A stretch of DNA of 64,000 nt, from positions 62,001 through 126,000 of the forward strand of contig NZ_RCIQ01000014.1 of NCBI RefSeq assembly GCF_004000255.1, read 5' to 3'. Below the pieces are notes generated by a model. The model saw only the letters and a list, made by a program, of their open reading frames with translations. It was not told the DNA's origin and searched no databases. The stretch is from Nioella ostreopsis (lineage in GTDB: Bacteria; Pseudomonadota; Alphaproteobacteria; Rhodobacterales; Rhodobacteraceae). How positions within the stretch are numbered: position 1 is the first letter of the stretch; every line of letters starts with the position of its first letter. Position numbers and translations under genes: made by a program. Shown here in pieces: positions 9,202 to 17,567 of the stretch.

Positions 9202-10365
9202 TTATTCCGCCGCGACCTTGCCGGCTTCGGCGTGCTTGTTCTTCACGACAACCTTGATGGCATCCTCGACCCGGTCCTTGGCGTAGCGCAGGGCCTCTTT
9301 CAGGTCGGACATCTCAAAGGTATGGGTGTGGATCAGCGTGGCGTCGAAACGCTTCTGACGCATGAAGGCCTCGGCCCGATGCGTGGCGGTCTTGCCCTCG
9401 CCGCGGATGCCGTAGAGGTAGATGTTGTTGCGCACCAGATAGGCGACATCGACCTCGGGGCTGTTATGCGGGAAGGCCGCAAGGCAGATCTTGCCGCCCC
9501 GGTTCACCATCAGCGCCGCTTCGTTCACACCATTGGGTGCGCCGGCACATTCAACGACATAGTCGACGCCCTTGCCGCCGGTCAGTTCGCGGACCTTCTC
9601 GACCGCGTCTTCGTTGCGCACGTTGATGACGTGATCGGCACCAAGTTGCTTGCCAATCTCCAGACGGTTGTCGCGGGTGCCGGTCAGGATCACCGGCTGC
9701 GCGCCAAGCGCCTTGGCCACGGCCGCACCCATCAGACCGATGGGACCGGGGCCGGTCACGACCACGCTTTCACCAGCGACAAGGCCGCCCAGTTCGGTCA
9801 GGCCATACATCGCGGTGCCAGCCGTCACGACCAGCGTCGCCTCTTCGTCGGACATGTTGTCATCGACATGCACCAGCGTGTTGATGTTGTTCACCGCGTA
9901 TTCGGCAAAGCCGCCATCGGTGGTGAAGCCATTGGCGCGGTGGCCCTTGTCCACGTCGCCGTAGTTCTTGCCGTAGTTGTGGCAGGAGGTGTACATGCCC
10001 TGACGGCAGCGCTTGCACTGGCCGCAGCCGGCGTGAATTTCCACCGTCACACGTTCACCGATTTCATATTCATCGACACCGGGTCCAAGCGCCACGACGG
10101 TGCCCATGTATTCATGGCCGGGGGTGAAGTTCTTGTTGAACGGATCGCCACCATGGATCTGGGCGGGCGGGCCGTGATGGATGATCTCCAGGTCGGTCGC
10201 ACAGATCGCAACCGCGTCGATACGGACCAGAACCTCCGCCTTGCCCGGCACGGGAACCGGCTTGTCCGCAAGCGTCAGCTCGCCGGGATCGCCCAGAACC
10301 CAGGCTTTCATCGTCTCGGGCACCGGGTAGTCCGGGCTGGTTTTCACATTGGCGGGAAGCGTCAT
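9202..10365 (-). CDS. Zinc-dependent alcohol dehydrogenase, MDR superfamily
   Basis: 387 aa. The catalytic zinc region is VAICATDLEIIHHGP followed by GHEYMGTVVALGPGVDEYEIGERV. The structural zinc lobe is present with four Cys in GCGQCKRCRQGMYTSC (about residues 112-130). The Rossmann motif is GPGPIGLMGAAVAKALGA near 205, followed by LTGTRDNRLEIGKQLGADHVINV. Closest in style to threonine/sorbitol-type dehydrogenases. It is 32 bases downstream of the IclR regulator and 22 upstream of the CoxM-like gene, so it is probably the first enzyme gene of the operon, interconverting an alcohol and a carbonyl compound. The specific substrate is not evident. Confidence 0.9.
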   Translation of the reverse strand: MTLPANVKTSPDYPVPETMKAWVLGDPGELTLADKPVPVPGKAEVLVRIDAVAICATDLEIIHHGPPAQIHGGDPFNKNFTPGHEYMGTVVALGPGVDEYEIGERVTVEIHAGCGQCKRCRQGMYTSCHNYGKNYGDVDKGHRANGFTTDGGFAEYAVNNINTLVHVDDNMSDEEATLVVTAGTAMYGLTELGGLVAGESVVVTGPGPIGLMGAAVAKALGAQPVILTGTRDNRLEIGKQLGADHVINVRNEDAVEKVRELTGGKGVDYVVECAGAPNGVNEAALMVNRGGKICLAAFPHNSPEVDVAYLVRNNIYLYGIRGEGKTATHRAEAFMRQKRFDATLIHTHTFEMSDLKEALRYAKDRVEDAIKVVVKNKHAEAGKVAAE

Positions 10366-10397
10366 GTCCTGTCCTCCTTAGGTTGCTAAAGGGGCTG

Positions 10398-11237
10398 CTA
10401 ACGTTGCGCGTTTCGCAGCTTGTTCGAAAAAATGTTGGCCGCCTCGATCATCTGGCGGGTCAGTTGGGCCTTGCGCTCCTCGGTCGCCTCGCTGGCGGGC
10501 AGCGTCGTCGAGATGGACGCCACGACCGCGCCGCCACCCTCGCGGATGGCCGACCCGATACAGACGACGCCTGCGCGCAGTTCCTCGTTGTCGATGGCGT
10601 ATTTGAAGCGGCGCACGCTGCGCAGCTCTTCCACGAGACCGGACAGGCTGTTGATCGTGTTGGGCGTGTAGGATTTCAGCCCATTGGTCGAAATGATCCG
10701 CACAAGTTCCGTATCGGGGATCCACGCGAGAATGGACTTGCCCGTCGCGGTTGCGTGCAGCGCGGTCATCTTTTCGACCTCGTTGGGCTCCTGCAGGGTC
10801 GAGGCCGCGCCGGGAAAGCTGAGCTTGGTCAGCAGCGAGGTCTCGCTGAGCACGGCAAGCTGAACGCCAAGGCCAAGCTGTTCGCCCAAGCGCCGCAGGT
10901 CTTCGCGCAGCAGAACCGCAGGGTCGGAGTCATGCTCCATCATCTCCAGCAGTTCCCGAACCCGCGGGCCAAGCGCATATCCACGGCTGCGGCTGATATG
11001 GGTCAGATACCCCCGCGCCACGAGCGTCATGACAAGGTGATGGCAGGTCGAGGCGTTCAGGCCGATCCGATCCGACAATTCCGACAAGGTGATGCCGTCG
11101 ATCTCGCCAGCTGCCAGTTCCAGAAGCGTCAGGGCCCGATCGACCGACTGGATCGTCCGAACCGGCTTTTGCGGGCTGCGCAGCACGCCTCGCAGGTCCT
11201 TTGCCGACCGGTCCTGGGTGTGAAGCTGTTCGTTCAT
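10398..11237 (-). CDS. IclR-family transcriptional regulator
   Basis: 279 aa. A winged helix-turn-helix occupies about residues 25-90 (RTIQSVDRALTLLELAAGEI, LSELSDRIGLNASTCHHLVM, RGYLTH). The C-terminal IclR effector domain (about 100-270) includes HATATGKSILAW, and GVVCIGSAIREGGGAVVASI, the usual Cys-containing pocket segment. The gene is on the same strand and directly upstream of the dehydrogenase, so it likely controls the catabolic cluster and perhaps itself. The phased TAATTTGA repeats 55-104 bases upstream of its start are the obvious operator candidate. Effector unknown; it is likely the pathway substrate or a product. Confidence 0.93.
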   Translation of the reverse strand: MNEQLHTQDRSAKDLRGVLRSPQKPVRTIQSVDRALTLLELAAGEIDGITLSELSDRIGLNASTCHHLVMTLVARGYLTHISRSRGYALGPRVRELLEMMEHDSDPAVLLREDLRRLGEQLGLGVQLAVLSETSLLTKLSFPGAASTLQEPNEVEKMTALHATATGKSILAWIPDTELVRIISTNGLKSYTPNTINSLSGLVEELRSVRRFKYAIDNEELRAGVVCIGSAIREGGGAVVASISTTLPASEATEERKAQLTRQMIEAANIFSNKLRNAQR

Positions 11238-11678
11238 GATCTGGCGATCTCCTCTGGCCTTAAGGTTTCGAAATGGGCCCCTCAGGGCAAGATAATTTGA
11301 TTATATTGCCTATAATTTGATATCGTGAAACTTAATTTGACCACACCAGGACGCCAGCGGATCATCCCAGATGAAAAAACCACCAAGGATCAATAGGCTA
11401 GAGACTTCCCCTCGCCCCTCTGCCATTGCTGCATTTGCGAAGACAGCACGCAACCTTCTCCACGCAAAGCCGCGAATCGGGGGCAGAGCCAAAGGGCTGG
11501 CCATGGTGCGGATTGCAGATCTCAGGCCACTAATTTCACAATATCAAATTCGCAATCCAGAACTCCGTTTTGTTGACAGCTGCTCTGGACTTTCGCCAAT
11601 GGGCAACCAAATGCCCGTTACACTGAAGCTTCGGGGCGAACCCATCGGTCGGGGCGGACAAGAGAGGATGACCTCAAG
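11238..11678. other. Divergent intergenic region between iclR-type gene and BLUF gene
   Basis: This stretch is AT-rich at 11290-11345 and holds three phased TAATTTGA repeats. An inverted copy of the core (ATATCAAATT, 11541-11550) lies about 220 bases away on the BLUF side. A TTGACA at 11573-11578 could be the -35 of a rightward promoter for the BLUF gene, but no good -10 follows at the right spacing. A 64-codon leftward reading frame (11310-11504) has no recognisable protein character, so I do not call it a gene. Confidence 0.5.
11292..11341. promoter_or_regulatory. Three TAATTTGA repeats with exact 20-bp period
   Basis: TAATTTGA occurs at 11293-11300, 11313-11320 and 11333-11340. The first two are identical over ATAATTTGAT; the third is TTAATTTGAC. 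A 20-bp period is close to two DNA turns, so all three copies face the same side of the helix, as expected for cooperative binding of a dimeric regulator. They lie 55-104 bases before the iclR-type start. Direct sequence observation; the link to the IclR protein is inference. Confidence 0.55.
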
Positions 11679-12110
11679 ATGAAATTCATAGCCTATGTCA
11701 GTCAGGCCGAGCGGCCCTTCTCTCAGGAAGATCTTGGCGAATTGCTGCGCCACAGCCGCGCGCGGAATGAAAAGGACGGCGTCACCGGATGCCTCGTCTA
11801 TCGCTTCAACGAGGATTTCCGCCGCGGGAATTTCATTCAGGTTCTGGAAGGGCCGGACGCGGCCATTGACGATGTCTGGGGCCGGATTTCCAACGATACA
11901 AGGCACCATACCGTTGTGGTGATCGACGAGGGGCCGATTGACGACAGGATGTTTTCAAACTGGTCCATGGGCTTCAAGAATGTCGACGCCGATGACCTGA
12001 CCGGCGTCGAAGGTTTCGCCGATCTCGGCAGCGACGCCTTCTGGCAACGGGCAAGCGACGGCGAACTGTCCAACGGGCTGCAATTGCTGCGCAGCTTCTA
12101 CGAGGGCTGA
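11679..12110 (+). CDS. Short BLUF-domain blue-light sensor
   Basis: 143 aa, almost entirely one BLUF (blue light using FAD) domain. The flavin-site residues are recognisable: Tyr in IAYVSQA, Asn in SRARNEKDGVTGCLVY, Gln in FIQVLEGPD, and the WSMGF strand near residue 95. No output domain (EAL, cyclase or SCHIC) follows; the tail (about 100-143) is short and acidic, as in PixD/BlrB-type proteins that signal by protein contact. The ATG at 11679 follows AGAGGATGACC, a plausible ribosome-binding site. The gene is monocistronic and convergent with the sugar permease, so the partner cannot be guessed from neighbours. Confidence 0.92.
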   Translation: MKFIAYVSQAERPFSQEDLGELLRHSRARNEKDGVTGCLVYRFNEDFRRGNFIQVLEGPDAAIDDVWGRISNDTRHHTVVVIDEGPIDDRMFSNWSMGFKNVDADDLTGVEGFADLGSDAFWQRASDGELSNGLQLLRSFYEG

Positions 12111-12140
12111 GCGCCGCCTGCTTCCCGTCCTCCTCAGCCC
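12104..12140. terminator. Possible bidirectional terminator hairpin between convergent genes
   Basis: GGGCTGAG (12104-12111) and CTCAGCCC (12133-12140) form a perfect 8-bp stem with a 21-base loop. The BLUF stop TGA lies in one arm and the permease stop in the other. No T-run follows on either side, so it may be only a weak terminator. Confidence 0.35.
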
Positions 12141-13336
12141 GGCCGCGCCAGCCTTTCGATCCCGCGGTCGATCGACACCGCCACGACCAGAAGCAGGCCG
12201 GTCACGATCAGCCGCGCCTCATTGGCCACGCCCATCAGGTTCAGCCCATTTGATACGGTTGCGATGATCAACGCCCCGAACAGGGCCCCGACAACCATGC
12301 CGCGCCCGCCGAACAGGCTCACCCCGCCAATGACCGCCGCCGCAATGCTTTCCAGCAGCAGCGCCCCGCCGCCGACGCCGCCGCCAGACGACACCGATAC
12401 GCCAAGCGAGCGCGAGGCCGACAGGATGCCGCCAAAGGCCGCCATGCAGCCCGCGATGGCAAAGGCGGTGATCTTGATCCGGTCCACCTTGATGCCCGCC
12501 CGCCGCGCGGCCTCAGCATTGTTGCCGATGGCATAGAGATAGGTGCCAAAGCGGGTCTCGGAGGCGATGTAGGACATGACCCCAAGCAGCGCGAGAAACA
12601 GGATGACCGGCATCGGCAGCCCACGCTGGTTTTCCAGAAAGACCAGCACCCCGACAAGAAACAATGCCACGATGACCACCGGCAGCAGAACGCCCGCGTT
12701 GAACGATGCGGACAGCCCCGCCCTCTGGCGTGACCGCCAGGTCGATCCCATGACCAGAGCGAACAGCACGATGGCGCACAGCACCAGCCCCCAGGCCATT
12801 GGGCCGGTCACATGGGTCGCGGCAAGCTGATCGACACCGGAATTCATCAGGTTATAGCGGCCCGTGCGCGGCAGCAGCAGCAACTGGATGCCGTTCAGCA
12901 CCAACCCCACACCAAGCGTCACCACGAAGGACGGCACCCCGATCAGCGTCACCCACCTTGCCGAGGCCGCACCGACAAGCCCGCCCAGCGCAACGCCCGC
13001 AAGGATCGCAAGCGGCACCGGCAGGCCGAAATCCATCACCAGCTTGGCCATGAAGACAGAAGCCACGCCCGAGGTTGCGGCGACGGACAGGTCGATTTCG
13101 CCGGTCAGCAGCACGAAGACGAGGCCAAGCGCGATGATCCCGGTCACGGTGGACTGCACCAGCAGGTTGGACAGGTTGCGGCTGGTCAGGAACACATCCG
13201 ACTGCGTTGCGAAGAAAAGGAACAGCGCGATCAGGCCAACGGCCACCGGCACGAAGCTAAGCTCATTGCCCAGACGTTCCGTCAGCGACCGTGTCGGCGT
13301 CGCCGTGGGCGTTGGGGGGATGGATGCATCGGTCAT
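12134..13336 (-). CDS. Sugar ABC transporter permease (CUT2, XylH/FrcC-like)
   Basis: 400 aa with about ten membrane segments and the BPD_transp_2 core. LTGEIDLSVAATSGVASVFMA (about 80-100) is the characteristic G-E-I-D-L-S block of ribose/xylose/fructose permeases. ETRFGTYLYAIGNNAEAARR (about 265) is the cytoplasmic loop that contacts the ATPase. The C-terminal GGRGMVVGALFGALIIATVSNGL is also typical. A Thr/Pro-rich cytoplasmic leader (residues 1-20) precedes the first span. It is the third gene of a binding protein-ATPase-permease operon. A hydrophobic insertion around 210-245 gives it XylH-like length. Confidence 0.92.
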   Translation of the reverse strand: MTDASIPPTPTATPTRSLTERLGNELSFVPVAVGLIALFLFFATQSDVFLTSRNLSNLLVQSTVTGIIALGLVFVLLTGEIDLSVAATSGVASVFMAKLVMDFGLPVPLAILAGVALGGLVGAASARWVTLIGVPSFVVTLGVGLVLNGIQLLLLPRTGRYNLMNSGVDQLAATHVTGPMAWGLVLCAIVLFALVMGSTWRSRQRAGLSASFNAGVLLPVVIVALFLVGVLVFLENQRGLPMPVILFLALLGVMSYIASETRFGTYLYAIGNNAEAARRAGIKVDRIKITAFAIAGCMAAFGGILSASRSLGVSVSSGGGVGGGALLLESIAAAVIGGVSLFGGRGMVVGALFGALIIATVSNGLNLMGVANEARLIVTGLLLVVAVSIDRGIERLARPG

Positions 13337-13351
13337 TCGTCTGTCCTCGCC

Positions 13352-14116
13352 TCAGCCGGCCATGTTGACGGCTTCATTGCCGCCCACCATCGCGTTGACG
13401 ACCTGCTCGCCGGTCACGTCCTTGGAATTGAAACTGGCGGCGTTGCGCCCCAGCCGCAGCACCTCGATCCGGTCTGTGTTGTCCAGAACGAAGTGATGGA
13501 TGTCATGGCTGATCACCAGCACGGCCAGCCCGTGCGAGGCCAGTTCGCGCACCAGATCGCCCACCTGTTCCGCCGCCGAATGGCTCAGCGCCGCCGTCGG
13601 TTCATCCAGCAGCACCACCTTCGGTTCCCACAGGATCGACCGGGCGATGGCGATGTTCTGGCGCTGCCCGCCCGACATGGCGCCCACGTTGCGGGTCAAC
13701 GAGATGGAATCGAGCCTAAGCCGCTTCAGCACCTCCTTCGCCCGCTTCTCTGCCGCCGCGCGACTGACACGGTAGCCCGTGTACCAGGGCCCGGTCAGCT
13801 CCCGCCCCAGAAAGAGGTTCTGAACCGCATCGAGATTGTCGCACAGCGCGAGGTCCTGATAGACCGTCTGCACCCCCATATCGGCCACTTCGGCCGGGTT
13901 GGAGGCAGCCACCTCCCGCCCCTCGAACAGATAGGTGCCGCTATCGGGCCGGTGCACCCCGGACATCACCTTGACCAGCGTCGATTTTCCCGCCCCGTTA
14001 TCGCCCACAAGCGCCACGACCTTGCCGGGCTCCAGATCGAGCGACACATCGGTCAACGCCTTGACGCCGCCGAAATGCTTGGTGATGCCACGCAGGCTGA
14101 GGATGGGCTGTGTCAT
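13352..14116 (-). CDS. Sugar ABC transporter ATPase, single-domain (FrcA-like)
   Basis: 254 aa from the ATG at 14116 (MTQPILSLRGITKHFGGVKA); the open frame extends further upstream without family similarity. Walker A is GDNGAGKSTLVKVMSG, the signature is MSGGQRQNIAIARS, Walker B is VVLLDEPTAAL and the switch His is in VLVISHDIHH. CUT2 ATPases of the RbsA/XylG kind are about 500 aa with two fused cassettes. This one has a single cassette, as in the rhizobial fructose system FrcBCA, and so would act as a homodimer. It energises uptake through the permease 15 bases downstream. Confidence 0.93.
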   Translation of the reverse strand: MTQPILSLRGITKHFGGVKALTDVSLDLEPGKVVALVGDNGAGKSTLVKVMSGVHRPDSGTYLFEGREVAASNPAEVADMGVQTVYQDLALCDNLDAVQNLFLGRELTGPWYTGYRVSRAAAEKRAKEVLKRLRLDSISLTRNVGAMSGGQRQNIAIARSILWEPKVVLLDEPTAALSHSAAEQVGDLVRELASHGLAVLVISHDIHHFVLDNTDRIEVLRLGRNAASFNSKDVTGEQVVNAMVGGNEAVNMAG

Positions 14117-14186
14117 GTCTGCCTTTCCATGTCGCGAGGTCGCCGGCGGATGTTGCACCGCCGACGACCGGGAGAAACCTCTGATG

Positions 14187-15275
14187 TCAGAGATTATCCT
14201 GACACAACTGAGAGTCTTCCGCGCCCTGGCAGACTTCCTCCCAGGTGTAGATACCGGCCTCGACCACGTCCGAGATATTGTCGAGCGTGACATTGTTCAC
14301 CGGCAGGAAGGCGGCGGGGACCATCATGTAGTCATTGTCCACCTCGCCGTTCATCCATTCCGCGGGCAGGTCCTCACCGTTCAGGATCGCGACCGCCATG
14401 TCGGCAGCGGCCTCGGCCATCACCCGCAGGTCCTTGAAGACGGTGTTGTCCTGCCAGCCCTGCGCGATGAACTGAAGCGCCTCGATGGTGGCATCCTGAC
14501 CACCGGTCACGACGATCTCGCCCGGCGCGTAACCCTGGCTGACCAGCGCGGCGACCGAGCCGCCGGTGGTGCCGTCATTCATGCCAAGGAACATGTCCAC
14601 GCCGCCGCCCGTGCGGGTCAGGCAGTCTTCGGCGAAAGCCTGCGCCTGTACCGGGTCCCAGTTGGGGGTGAAATCCTCGCAGACGATTTCCACGCGGCCG
14701 GATGCGATCAGCGGATCGAGATACTCGTTCTGGCCTAGCTCATACTGGGTTGTACCGTATTCGCCCTGATTGCCCTTCACGCGGGCAATGCGGATGGTGC
14801 CTTCCGGCATCGCCTCGATCAGTTCCGCCGCGCGCTGGCCCTGTGCCTGGCCCACAGCACGGGCGTTGAACAGAACATGCGCCTCGGCCTGGCCGCCGAT
14901 CGCGTCATGTTCATAAAGCAGAACCGGAACCCCGGCCTCTTCCGCGGCCCGCAGCGCACCCGCAGACAGGTTGGCGTCGGACGAGGTGTAGACGATCAGA
15001 TCGGCACCTTGCGCGATGGCGTCTTCCACCAGCCGTTGCTGGCGCACCGGGTCGCCCTCGCCGTTCTGTACGGTGACCGTGGCCCCCGGCATCCGTTCTT
15101 CCATCGCCGCCACGAAGAGCGGCGCGTCGCGGCGCTCGAAGCGGATGGTGGTGGAATTGGGCAGCATGAAGAACACTTGCTCGCCATCGGCCAGCACGGG
15201 TGTTGCGGCGAAGCCGGCCACGGTCAGCGCCACGGCGGCGCTGCTATTGGTCAGGATTTTCGTCAGTCTGGTCAT
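14187..15275 (-). CDS. Periplasmic sugar-binding protein (XylF/FrcB-like)
   Basis: 362 aa from the ATG at 15275, which follows GGGAGGACGAC. A Sec signal peptide (AAVALTVAGFAATPVLA, cleavage near residue 29) leads into a type I periplasmic-binding fold: ERMPGATVTVQNGEGDPVRQ, DAIAQGADLIVYTSSDAN, EEAGVPVLLYEHDA, VDMFLGMNDGTTGG and VVTGGQDATIEALQFIAQG. D-xylose, fructose or another pentose/hexose is likely; the ligand cannot be fixed. First gene of the transporter operon; the dehydrogenases upstream, separated by 154 bases, suggest a sugar or polyol catabolised through oxidation. Confidence 0.92.
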   Translation of the reverse strand: MTRLTKILTNSSAAVALTVAGFAATPVLADGEQVFFMLPNSTTIRFERRDAPLFVAAMEERMPGATVTVQNGEGDPVRQQRLVEDAIAQGADLIVYTSSDANLSAGALRAAEEAGVPVLLYEHDAIGGQAEAHVLFNARAVGQAQGQRAAELIEAMPEGTIRIARVKGNQGEYGTTQYELGQNEYLDPLIASGRVEIVCEDFTPNWDPVQAQAFAEDCLTRTGGGVDMFLGMNDGTTGGSVAALVSQGYAPGEIVVTGGQDATIEALQFIAQGWQDNTVFKDLRVMAEAAADMAVAILNGEDLPAEWMNGEVDNDYMMVPAAFLPVNNVTLDNISDVVEAGIYTWEEVCQGAEDSQLCQDNL

Positions 15276-15429
15276 TGTCGTCCTCCCTTGATGTCGTTGG
15301 CCCATCGGGGCCTTGCGGGTTCCGGCCACGCGGGGCCGGTTCCAGTTCGGTATTCGTCTGCTCAGTCTAGGCCTGCTGCCTGCCCCGGTCGTGTCGAGTT
15401 CTGTCCAGTCTGGAACCGGACAGCCCCCG

Positions 15430-16305
15430 TCAGCCCGGTTTCGCGGGGATCGGCGTCGCCTCGTAGCAGCCGATAACCCCCTGATCGAAATCGAGAACGG
15501 ATCCCGTCATGATGCCCGACTCGTCACTGGCCAGGTGGGCGATCCAGCGGGCGACCTCGTTCATGTTCAACAGCCTGCCAGCAGGCAACTGCCTGCCCGC
15601 CTCGGCCTGCCAGCCATCGGGCATGTCGTGAAACGTCTTCTGCGTGATGTCCTCGGCGGGCGTGTCCATCCAGCCAATGGCCAGCGCATTCACCCGAATC
15701 CCGTCGCGCATCAGCGAAAAGGCCGCGTTCTTGGTGGTGGCCACAAGCGCCGCCTTGGACGCGGCATAGACCGTCAGAAACGGCACCCCGCCATGGGCGG
15801 TGATGGTGGCCACGTTGACAATGGCCCCCGGCTTGCCCTCTGCCCGCCAATGATTGGCGGCGTTCTGCATCAGGAAGAAGGGCGCGCGGGCGTTGATCGC
15901 AAAGGTCCGTTCCCACAGCGGAGCGTCGCCATCCAGAATGCCGCCCCGGTCGGTGATCCCGGCGGAATTGACCAGAATGTCATAGGTGCCGAATTCGGCA
16001 ATCGCGCGGTCGTGGATCGACTGGCAATCGTCCAGATCGGTCAGGTCGGCACGGTGATAGACCACCCGGCAGTCAGGCGTGGTCAGCGCATCCGCCGCCG
16101 CCTGCCCCTCGGCCTCTTTCCGGCCCATGATCAAAGCACCTTTCAGCCCACGCCGCAGCATCAGCTTGACCGCCGTCAGGCCGAGCCCCTGCGTCGAGCC
16201 GGTGACGACCGCCACCTTACCCGCGAATTGCTGGTCGAGAGGAACGTCCTTGTCCGAAGCCGCGTGATAGGCGGCACTACCATAGGGGCTTTGATAGTCA
16301 GTCAT
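15430..16305 (-). CDS. Short-chain dehydrogenase/reductase
   Basis: 291 aa classical SDR. Cofactor motif VVTGSTQGLGLTAVKLM (TGxxxGxG) near residue 34, NSAG-type ILVNSAGITD near 113, and the catalytic Tyr-Lys as YAASKAA (about 183-189), with the preceding Ser/Thr position in VATITAHGG. An N-terminal extension of about 28 residues precedes the Rossmann fold. The start overlaps the stop of the IolG-like gene by 4 bases (ATGA), so the two are co-translated. Probably oxidises a sugar or polyol intermediate linked to the neighbouring transporter. Exact substrate not determinable. Confidence 0.9.
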   Translation of the reverse strand: MTDYQSPYGSAAYHAASDKDVPLDQQFAGKVAVVTGSTQGLGLTAVKLMLRRGLKGALIMGRKEAEGQAAADALTTPDCRVVYHRADLTDLDDCQSIHDRAIAEFGTYDILVNSAGITDRGGILDGDAPLWERTFAINARAPFFLMQNAANHWRAEGKPGAIVNVATITAHGGVPFLTVYAASKAALVATTKNAAFSLMRDGIRVNALAIGWMDTPAEDITQKTFHDMPDGWQAEAGRQLPAGRLLNMNEVARWIAHLASDESGIMTGSVLDFDQGVIGCYEATPIPAKPG

Positions 16306-17306
16306 CCGTAGTTCACCTCCACCGGCTTGTTGGTCTGGTAGGATTTCAGCGCCGCCTCGGACAGAAGCAACGCCCGACGCCCGTCCTCGAAGGTCACGTT
16401 CGGCGGTTTGCCCGCCGTCACCTGATCGATGAAATCGCGGATCTCGGCCTCGTAGGCGGCACGGTAGCGCTCGATGAAGAAATAGAGCAACTCGTCCTTC
16501 GTCGCCGTCCCGCCCGCCCCGTGGCGGGACACCTCGGTCGGGCGGTGGTTGTTGGACCGCACCATGCCCTCGGCCCCGAATGCTTCGACCCGCTGGTCAT
16601 AGCCGTAGTTGGTGCGCCGCGAATTGTTGATATGGCACAGCGCGCCCGATGCGGTGCGCATCACGATCATCGCGGTATCCACGTCGCCCAGTTCCGCGAA
16701 GATCGGGTCAACCCGGTTCGCGGCCATCGCGAACACCTCGACCGGCTCTTCGCCCAGGACGAACCGCGCCATGTCCATGTCGTGGATCGTGGTGTCGCGG
16801 AACAGGCCGCCGCAGGCCTCCAGAATGGCCCGGGGGGGAGGAGGCCCCGGGTCCCTGCTTGTGATGACAAGCAGTTCCAGCGCCCCGATCTCGCCCGCCG
16901 CGACGGCCTTTTGCACGCCTGCGTGGCTGGGATCGAACCGCCGGTTGAAACCAAGTTGAAGCGGAACGTCGAAGGCAGCCAGCTTCTCGCGGCACTCTTC
17001 GACCTTGTTGATATCTACGTCGATCGGCTTTTCGCACAGGATCGGCTTGCCCGCCTCGGCGGAACGCAGGATCATTTCCACATGCGTATTGGTGGGCGAG
17101 GCGATCAGCACTGCGTCGACATCATCGGCCCCAAGCAACGCATCCAGATCGGTCGTCGCCCGCGCCCCCACGGCGGCGGCGGTGCGTGCGGCGCTTTCCT
17201 CGAACAGGTCATAGCACCATGTCACACGCGCATCGGGCTGCAACGCCACAAGACGCGCATGCATGTCGCCGATCCGACCGGTGCCGATTATTCCGAAGCG
17301 AAGCAT
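16302..17306 (-). CDS. Gfo/Idh/MocA oxidoreductase, inositol 2-dehydrogenase-like
   Basis: 334 aa. The N-terminal NAD(P)-binding motif is FGIIGTGRIGDMHARL. The family EKP motif is in PILCEKPIDVD near residue 96, and QLGFNRRFDPSHAG follows at about 125. The catalytic-region residues D-x3-H occur as RDTTIHDMDMARF near 175. Overall similarity is to IolG (myo-inositol 2-dehydrogenase), length 330-340 aa. Paired with an SDR and a CUT2 transporter, it suggests uptake and oxidation of a polyol or sugar; other iol genes are not in view, so I leave the symbol blank. Confidence 0.88.
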   Translation of the reverse strand: MLRFGIIGTGRIGDMHARLVALQPDARVTWCYDLFEESAARTAAAVGARATTDLDALLGADDVDAVLIASPTNTHVEMILRSAEAGKPILCEKPIDVDINKVEECREKLAAFDVPLQLGFNRRFDPSHAGVQKAVAAGEIGALELLVITSRDPGPPPPRAILEACGGLFRDTTIHDMDMARFVLGEEPVEVFAMAANRVDPIFAELGDVDTAMIVMRTASGALCHINNSRRTNYGYDQRVEAFGAEGMVRSNNHRPTEVSRHGAGGTATKDELLYFFIERYRAAYEAEIRDFIDQVTAGKPPNVTFEDGRRALLLSEAALKSYQTNKPVEVNYG

Positions 17307-17515
17307 CGCGCCCCTCCCTTACATCCGTTTCGAAGACAGCCTCTCGAAAAAGCCGCCGCTCAACAATGCAGGGTTTGTCCAGATTGGAATTGCGGCTCTC
17401 ACGGGCAGCCGGGAAAAGTGACGAGAATGGAATTCTCCCATGACCGGAACGCTTCCGCAGCAGGTGCGCCGGATCGGGCGCATCCCCAACCCCGGACATG
17501 CCCCCCATCCAAAGA

Positions 17516-17546
17516 AAAAGCCCCAAGGTTAAACCTCGGGGCTTTC
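17516..17546 (-). terminator. Rho-independent terminator of pntAB
   Basis: On the minus strand, AAGCCCCGAGGTT pairs with CCTTGGGGCTT around a short loop, and the 3' arm runs straight into CTTTTTCTTT. It starts about 22 bases after the pntB stop. Strong stem plus U-tract: a textbook intrinsic terminator. Confidence 0.85.
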
Positions 17547-17567
17547 CGATTTCAATTTCGACGGGCT

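Noticed and set aside
11310-11504. 64-codon leftward frame in the regulator/BLUF gap
   Set aside because: No ribosome-binding site or protein-like pattern, and its end lies in the operator-like repeats.
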